The translations under genes were made by a program, and so were the position numbers. 64,000 nucleotides of DNA from Symbiodinium natans (Eukaryota; Sar; Dinophyceae; Suessiales; Symbiodiniaceae): positions 622,501 to 686,500 of the forward strand of contig CAJNDS010000358.1 in the NCBI GenBank assembly GCA_905221605.1, given 5' to 3'. The notes below the pieces were generated by a model. That model was given only the letters and a program-made list of their open reading frames with translations, made no database searches and had not been told where the DNA came from. Positions 57,938 to 64,000 of this stretch are shown here, piece by piece. Positions within the stretch are counted from its first letter, which is position 1; the number at the start of each line of letters is the position of its first letter.

Positions 57938-58861
57938 GTTTTAAGTGCTTAGGGGGGCGGATGGGACGGGGGGGAGGAGAGGGGGGAGGAGGGGGGGAAG
58001 ATTAATTCGTACGAACGTGGACAGACGGCATGGTTTTTGCTTGAAGCAATCTGTTTTTTGCATAGTACGCGTTAGCAGGACTGAAGAAGAGGTGTAGGAC
58101 TATACATGGCAGGGTCCCCGCTCGCAAAAGACGCTAACCCAACGTGCCTGAAATCAAAACGTTCTTTTCCAGCTCCTCCTCATGCCATTTTCCCCAGTCT
58201 GCTAGGCTGTAAGACTGTGGGGAAAACCCTGCAAAACGCCGCATTCTGGTTTGGGGTTTTTGGGGCTCATATGGGAGTGTTGTGAGTTTCTGAGACCATG
58301 CTTAGTGAAAAGTGCCACCTTTCCCTGTTGCAAATGCGGACCGCCTGAACATCTATCGAACTCTATTGATAGGGTCCGTAAGGGAGGGCGGTTCATGAGG
58401 GGTAGGTGCCTAGAGAAGCTTAGGGAGTAGTAGGGAGTATAAAGGAACCATGGGTTGCATACCCCCCTTGAACCCCACCCCTCCCTCAAGAACCTCATAG
58501 TCCATGCCCTTGGGACTGGGAGGCCCAACAGCCCTTCCATGCCTCATGACTCGAGACTCGACTCAGCCCTATTTCGTGGAAGCCTTCCGGAACATCTAAA
58601 CCCACAAAACCTCCAAAACCCCCCAAACCCCCAAAAAACTACAAACCCTAGAAACCCTCAAAAAAGCCCCAAACCCCCAAAACCGCCAAAACCCCACATT
58701 TCTATAGGGGGTTAGGGTTTAGGGTTTAAGGGTGAGGGTTGTAAGAATATTCCCTAGATTCAATCAAAGGACCCTTAGATTTGTACAACGCCTGATCAAG
58801 CCCGTCACCTGAAGCCACCCACGGCCGCGGGACTCCCAAAACCCTCGACCCCTCAGCTGGC

Positions 58862-58980
58862 AAACCCTAAACCCTAAACCCTAAACCCTAAACCCTAAAC
58901 CCTAAACCCTAAACCCTAAACCCTAAACCCTAAGCCTAAGCCCTGAACCCTGAACCCTAAACCCTAAACCCTAAACCCGC
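58862..58980 (-). repeat. CCCTAAA array
   Basis: About 15 C-strand units upstream of candidate exon 58999-59050. Confidence 0.95.
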
Positions 58981-58998
58981 CCGCAAAGATCGGCTCAG

Positions 58999-59050
58999 GT
59001 GGCGCGCGGGTGGGTCGCGAAGTCGGGCACCAAAGCTTTCAAAGCGAGCT
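58999..59050 (+). CDS. Candidate exon, downstream gene
   Basis: After GGCTCAG, reads VARGWVAKSGTKAFKAS plus one base; GTAAGC donor; in phase with both neighbours. Confidence 0.6.
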
Positions 59051-59347
59051 GTAAGCTATCGCTCGTTCATGCAGCCTTGAACCCCAAACCCTAAACCCTA
59101 AACCCCAAACCCTAAACCCTAAACCCTAATTAAGCCCCAAACCCTAAACCCAAAACCCCAATTCCCCAAAGCCCAACAGCGGTCCCCTCGATATGCCACA
59201 AAACAAAGCAATTCTTATTGTAGAAGCCCCAAGAGGGGTACCCATATTTCGGGAATCCTTTTTACTCTAGGAGTAACCCGAAAAGGAACTGCATTGGAGC
59301 CTTAGGTAAGCCCTACCGAAACACAAAACCAGAGCGGCGTCCGGCAG

Positions 59348-59450
59348 TCAAGCGGTTGGAACCTCCGAAGAGGATTGTGTGTATTCTCTCGCTCCGGAAG
59401 AGCAAGCAACAGGAGGCCCTCCCTCCCTCCAAGTCCTGGAGGGGACCTTC
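59348..59450 (+). CDS. Candidate exon, downstream gene
   Basis: After CCGGCAG, completes Phe and reads KRLEPPKRIVCILSLRKSKQ then QEALPPSKSWRGPSK. Basic; the 3' end may be as early as 59412. Confidence 0.55.
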
Positions 59451-59527
59451 TAAACCCCAAACCCCAAGCCCTTAGCCCCAAGCCCTTAGCCCTAAACCCT
59501 AAACCCTAAACCCTAAACCCGAGTAAG

Positions 59528-59578
59528 GCCATGGACCTTCTCTTCGGCAGCGTGCCCCGCAACCGCCTGACCTGCAAG
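59528..59578 (+). CDS. Candidate exon, downstream gene
   Basis: After AGTAAG, reads AMDLLFGSVPRNRLTCK; GA donor suspected, or open on to about 59593. Confidence 0.5.
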
Positions 59579-59600
59579 GACCACTGCTCTTCAGGGGTTC

Positions 59601-59728
59601 AGGGTTTAGGGTTTAGGGTTTAGGGTTTAGAGTTTAGGGTTAGGGTTTAGGGTTTAGGGTTTAGGGTTTAGGGTTCAGGGTTCAGGGTTTAGGGTTTAGG
59701 GTTTAGGGTTTAGGGTTTAGGGTTTACA
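59601..59728 (+). repeat. TTTAGGG array
   Basis: About 17 G-strand units with TTCAGGG variants. Confidence 0.95.
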
Positions 59729-59812
59729 GGGCCGGTGGGTTTAATATTTTCGGGTTTTTTTGGGGGGGGGGGGGGGGGGTTATGAGCTTCTTGGGCTGTG
59801 GAGGCTCTACAG

Positions 59813-59838
59813 GTGAAGGGCTCGGGATTCACGATAGG
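59813..59838 (+). CDS. Candidate microexon, downstream gene
   Basis: After CTCTACAG, reads VKGSGFTI. Confidence 0.4.
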
Positions 59839-60409
59839 GTTGAGGGTTCAGTTGCACTTTCTCCTTGGTTGAGCAGCATTAGTTGACCCTAAACCCTAAA
59901 CCCTAAATTTAAGAGCCTCCGGCTCAAGCCGCCGACCCCGCAGGGGGGGGGTTGGGGGGGGGGGTGGAGGGGGGGTGGTGGGCGGGTTGGGGGGGGGTAG
60001 GGGGGGGGGTGGGCAAAGAGGGTTTTTTTTTGCCAAAAGAGCCCTTATGCCGTGTGCGAAAACGCCTATGGTCCATGAGTTTACGCGGTGTCGGTGGCCT
60101 GTTCCTCCACGGAAAAGCTGGCGGGGTACCCCCCCCTACCCACCGGTTTTTGGGGGGGTAAGGAGGGAAAAGAGGGAGGTTTTCACCTCCTTTTCCCATC
60201 CAACACGCCAGGGTCGGCAGACCCCAAACCCTAAACCCTGAACCCTGAACCCTAGACCCTAGACCCTAAACCCTAAACCCTGAACCCTGAACCCTAAACC
60301 TAAACCCCAAACCCTGAACCCGAGACCCTAGACCCCAGACCCTAGACCCTAGACCCTAGACAAACCCATCCCGAAACCAGTCTGCCCTTCTTCCTCAAGC
60401 TCTGGCACT

Positions 60410-60480
60410 GAAAGGACAGCCGGGACGGATATGCCTGGGCTCGGGCCTGTGCGCGGCGTTTTTTCGAGGGAGAGCTGCAC
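60410..60480 (+). CDS. Candidate exon, downstream gene
   Basis: Island after AAAGGACAG; two frames open (PGRICLGSGLCAAFFRGRAA or GTDMPGLGPVRGVFSRESCT). Coordinates approximate. Confidence 0.35.
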
Positions 60481-61215
60481 GAAACTTGGGGATTTCCGAT
60501 GCTAAGGGGTACCTTATTGGGGTCCTTACTATAAAGGGATCCTACTACTTGGGGACAATTATTGGGGGTCCCTTATTCTCGTAAACTCCCACCCGAAATC
60601 CTAAAACCCTGCATCCCCAGATCGCAGTTGACGTAGGAAGCCGCAGACCCTAAGTCCTCAAACCCTGAAAAACCCTAAGTCCTAGCACCCCAAATTCAGC
60701 CCTTAACCCGCAGACCCTGAGCCCCTAACCTTAAAAGGACCTCAGGCTGGATGTTGGGTATGTGCAGACCCTGCTCCAACCCTACTAAATTACTAAACCC
60801 TAAACCCCAAACCCTAAACTCTAAACCCTATAAACCCTAAACCCTAAACTCTCAGTCGGCCCACGAAAGCCGGGTTTCGTTTTAGACTTTGGGATTAGGG
60901 TTTTAGGGTTTTAGGGTTTTAGGGTTTTAGGGTTTAGGGTTTAGGGTTTAGGGTTCGGGGTGGGGGAGAGGGTGGTTCCAAAAACTAGGATTCCGGGCTT
61001 TGGTCTTTAATTCTGCGGGGTGGGGTGGGGGGGGGTCCAACAGACAGCCAGGTAGACCCTTGGGATGTTTCACAATTCACGTGTTGTTCAGAATACACAT
61101 ATTCTTGGTTGCCCAGTGGTACCCATTCACCCTGATTATTGGCTTATAGGTTCCCTCATAAAAGTAACCAACCCCAAAAGGGGTGCCCTTTTTTAAATAT
61201 GGTTGCTGGGCCACC

Positions 61216-62870
61216 AAGTATTATATATATATTATATTATATATATATATACTAGATTACTAGTACAGCGCACAACCCATGCAATTTGCACACTTCCAGT
61301 AGCATGGCAGCAACGCATATCTGGGCAAAATTGTTTCGTGAGTGTAGGGCGTGGACACACATGTTGCAAGACTTTGCAAACTGCCGGTGAGCACTGAAGA
61401 GCAACTTCCCCTTGCGGCGACGAGCCTCAGAATGAATCTCGCAGTTTTTGGCTCCCTGATTGCGCTGTGGCCGAACCCCCTGATGTCTGAGATGATGCGT
61501 CAGTGCCTAAGTGAATTGCTTTTCTGGGTGGGATTCGAAGAGCAACAGAAACCTAGGTGCCTCACACTAACACTAGCAACGATGTGTAGCAGCACAGCAG
61601 CCAGGTGATGCTGCAGCAGAGGCGGGGATCATCCGTCGACTATCGTCTACTACTGTACAAGTTTCAGCTGTTCGGGGGACCGGGATGTGGGAGCACAAGC
61701 TGCGCAAGCTGGCGCAAGCTGGGGCAAGCTGGGGTAATTCAGACGCTACTTTATGCACGGCTTTGCAGGCCTTTAGAGGCTGCAGGCCTTTGCTTCTTCG
61801 CAGATTGCCCAACGATGGCCCCCCCCCCCCCCAATACGTCGCAGATGTCTTTATCGAGGGGGCTCAAGTTCAGCGTTTTCCGGAAGGTTGCTCAGCAAGA
61901 TGCGATGCTTCGAGCTGGCCTTGAGCAGGCGCTCACGGCAGGGCCATGCAGCTAACCTCCCGAGTCGGCAGAACAAGACCTTTCCCCCAGTTGTTCACAG
62001 CTCAGGGGTCCCCCCCCCCCCGTTAGTGGCCCCCAGCTTTCGATATCGTTCTAACAGGCATGTGCAAGTTGCAAAGCAGGTGTTGGCAGCAGTGCGCAAG
62101 ATACTAATGAAGATTTGAAGCAGATGTTCGAAGGCCTTGGCACAAGTGGCGACCGAATCTGATGAAGAGGACTTGTCACCGATTGCCCCATCCGACGTCG
62201 TCGGGGCCTCAGGAGCTCCGAGGTTGGAAATATCTTTGAAGGTTTCAGCCAAGATGCAAACGGCATTTGGAAAAGTTTCGAAACACTTTGTCACATTTCG
62301 GCAGTCAGGAGCGGCGGCTCTCCGTTGAAGCTCTGCGGCGTGAGCTTTACGCCGCATGGCTCGCGAAGTGTCCTTGGTTGCTGGGGTTCAGGGCAGCTTC
62401 CACAAATTGGGGACCTTCAAATAGCCCGCGATAGAGTAGCTCCGTGGACACATAACGGGGGGGAGCAGGTTTGAAGCTGCCAGGACCACAAACCCTCCCG
62501 TTCGGGTGGCGCTGTGCCATGCGCTTTAAACGGCCATGACCATAGCATGGGGTATATGACCCCCTGATATGACCTTATGTGGACTCCGGGTGTGAAATTC
62601 TACCCAGTCTAGTGTGTACAGTGTCCAGCCGAGGTCACATCTCCTTACTTGACAGCCCTTTTTACAGAGCCCAAACCTACAACCCTTTAAAAAAAGGAGA
62701 TACATGTCACGAAAGGCTTCGCAGGAACTGCTCCTGAGTGACCCCACTTCCTCACATTGGTAGCGGAGCCCCGCCCTGCTCAGAGAGCGGCAAACCAGTG
62801 GGACGAGCAGCAGTCTCACCCCATCCTGTGACTAAGTCACCCTCAAGCCGGGTAGCTGGGTAAGGGCAAG
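61216..62870. mobile_element. Upstream part of a degenerate retroelement
   Basis: About 1.65 kb without telomere-type arrays between an AT-microsatellite and the protease frame. Only short interrupted frames remain (for example 61605-61955 and 62137-62328 on +, 61995-62357 on minus). Inferred from continuity with the protease region; no zinc knuckle recognised. Confidence 0.4.
61221..61252. repeat. AT microsatellite at retroelement 5' edge
   Basis: TATATATATATTATATTATA-type block directly after an inverted-repeat element (61107-61215). Confidence 0.8.
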
Positions 62871-62874
62871 CCCC

Positions 62875-63735
62875 TTGTCCGGTTTTCAGAACCCGGTATC
62901 TTGTCTCTGCAATATCCCTACCCCGGACCTCAACGATGTTTCCGAGGTGATGGATTTTCCGGATGGCATATGCCCTTATTCTTGTGGCGAAGCAAATCTG
63001 GCTATGTTGGTGGATGCTATAGATGGAACTTCGTCAATGGTTCTTTGTGATTTGCCTACAGTGGATATTTACAAGGACAAAGGTATTTTGGCTATTCTGG
63101 ACGAAGGATGCAAGAGTACCGTCCACGGAGACGTGTGGGCCAGGAACGCTGAGGCCAAGCTTGAATCCTTAGGATTCACCTCTAAGTTTCAGGCCAGCCC
63201 TCCAAGAGGCTTGAAGGGACTTTCGGGAAACACCTACGTGCTGAGAGTTAGGAGTTTTTCCTTTTCAATACTCACCTTCGAAAAGAACAGCCTTCCTAGT
63301 GTTTTTGGAGCAGCCCCTGTGCTAGTGTCTTCACATGCACAAGCAACGCTGCAGATGACGAAGGTCGTGCGTGAAGGTCGTGCATTTGTGAGCCTTCCCA
63401 GCAATCCCGAGCATAGACTCGACCTGAAGCTGTATCGCACTCACGATAGTGGATTGCTAGCCCCTCTTCCCGACAGCCGCGCTACCACTACCACGATGAC
63501 CTGGTGGACACACACTACCGCCGTCAGCCAGAGCAGTTGCCTGACTTTACAAATCGGCCGACGTGTACGGCCGCCCGAGACGATCCCAGGCTACGTACCT
63601 CAGAACCTGAGAGTGGATTCAGTTGGTGATACAACAGGTGGATCAGCTGGAGATCGACTTGGTGAATGTACTGGCGATTCTGTTGGTGCATGTGTACTGG
63701 TATCATTATTTCTTACAAATGAGACTGCATTGTCA
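62875..63735 (+). pseudogene. Retroelement polyprotein fragment: Copia-type aspartic-protease region
   Basis: Open for about 290 codons before running into an AT microsatellite; first in-frame ATG at 62950. Key stretch ILDEGCKSTVHGDVWARNA then KLESLGF, followed by GLKGLSGNT, PVLVSSHAQATLQMTKVVRE and DSGLLAP. This order is what I know from dinoflagellate Copia-like polyproteins, with LDEGC in place of the usual D-T/S-G. No integrase or reverse transcriptase follows, so it is truncated. Confidence 0.55.
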
Positions 63736-63738
63736 CTC

Positions 63739-63796
63739 CATGTATATATATATATATCTATATATATGAATAGATATATATATATATATATATATT
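63739..63796. repeat. AT microsatellite at retroelement 3' edge
   Basis: (TA)n with interruptions. A similar (TA)n block lies at 61221-61252, so the whole 2.5-kb non-array segment is bracketed by AT-repeats. Confidence 0.8.
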
Positions 63797-64000
63797 CTAA
63801 CAGATTCTAACCATCAAACCTAAACCCTAAACCCTAAACCCTAAACCCTAAACCCTAAACCACTTCAAGAGCTGGGGGGCGTGCAACACTTGGGGAGGGG
63901 ATGTAGAGCCCCACAGAAAAAAAAACAAGGGCCAAGGCGAATTTCGGCCACACACCCCAGGGGTTTTGGGTTCAGGGTTTAGGGTTTAGGGTTTAGGGTT

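Larger units (their letters stand above)
1..64000. repeat. Interspersed telomere-type heptamers across the window
   Basis: TTTAGGG (G-strand) and CCCTAAA (C-strand) runs of 2 to about 25 units occur every few hundred bases in both orientations, with variants TTCAGGG, TTTGGGG, TTTCGGG and TTTAGGGG. The unit equals the Arabidopsis-type telomere repeat also used by dinoflagellates and other alveolates. Both orientations and interleaved exons show this is not a chromosome end. The only long stretches nearly free of it are about 53.98-55.15 kb and 61.2-63.8 kb. Confidence 0.97.

Noticed and set aside
59924-60241. Pro/Gly-rich ORFs on both strands
   Set aside because: Arise from a G/C-rich low-complexity tract; only the core near 60030-60130 might be exonic.
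1-64000. tRNA, rRNA, snRNA or spliced-leader gene
   Set aside because: No cloverleaf, rRNA core or 22-nt leader sequence seen by eye on either strand; a covariance-model scan would be needed to exclude small RNAs.

Overview
ORGANISM. The window looks like nuclear DNA of a dinoflagellate or a close alveolate relative. Reasons: hundreds of interspersed TTTAGGG/CCCTAAA (and TTCAGGG) units in both orientations; coding sequence in 14-150 nt exons with GC-rich third positions; splice junctions that must use GC or GA donors as well as GT; and a retroelement protease of the 'ILDEGC.STVHG' type I know from dinoflagellate genomes. No rRNA, tRNA or CRISPR was seen. Nearly all long ATG-to-stop ORFs are artefacts of the repeats (NPKP.., GFRV.. 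peptides). Real coding sequence only appears when the short islands between arrays are read as exons.

LAYOUT. (1) About 0.2-26.4 kb, + strand: 40 or more candidate exons, many chaining in phase. They suggest one long membrane-protein gene, or several genes, of unrecognised family with hydrophobic segments near 12.3, 12.9 and 16.2 kb. (2) About 26.4-30.35 kb: intergenic or unassigned sequence with a tandem repeat and two isolated candidate exons. (3) 30,353-53,980, + strand: the best-supported gene, a CDPK-like protein kinase split over about 29 exons. All junctions stay in phase and the total is 1797 nt (598 residues plus stop). It has an N-myristoylation-type start (MGCALSC), a glycine loop LGRGFSGAV, VAMK, HRD, DFG, APE, a long helical/acidic linker and C-terminal EF-hand sequence. 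(4) About 53.98-55.1 kb: almost free of telomere-type repeats, 3' flank with a 155-bp tandem duplication. (5) About 55.1-60.5 kb, + strand: about ten candidate exons of a third gene. (6) About 61.2-63.8 kb: a degenerate retroelement with an aspartic-protease domain. Repeat arrays resume at the right edge.

REPEATS AND GENES. Introns are built from telomere-type arrays, small inverted-repeat (MITE-like) elements, G/C homopolymers and microsatellites. Several arrays are bordered by 15-22 bp direct duplications. Others sit inside MITEs that have intact copies elsewhere, so the arrays look inserted. Arrays often supply the splice site itself (G^GTTTAG donor, TTTAG^ acceptor). In the kinase gene, G-strand arrays tend to follow exons and C-strand arrays tend to precede them, so intron ends could pair in the pre-mRNA.

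LIMITS. Exons were chosen by eye from reading frame, phase continuity and splice dinucleotides, with no transcript or homology search. The kinase gene is well supported; flanking exons are hypotheses, and in GC-rich islands other frames are often open too.
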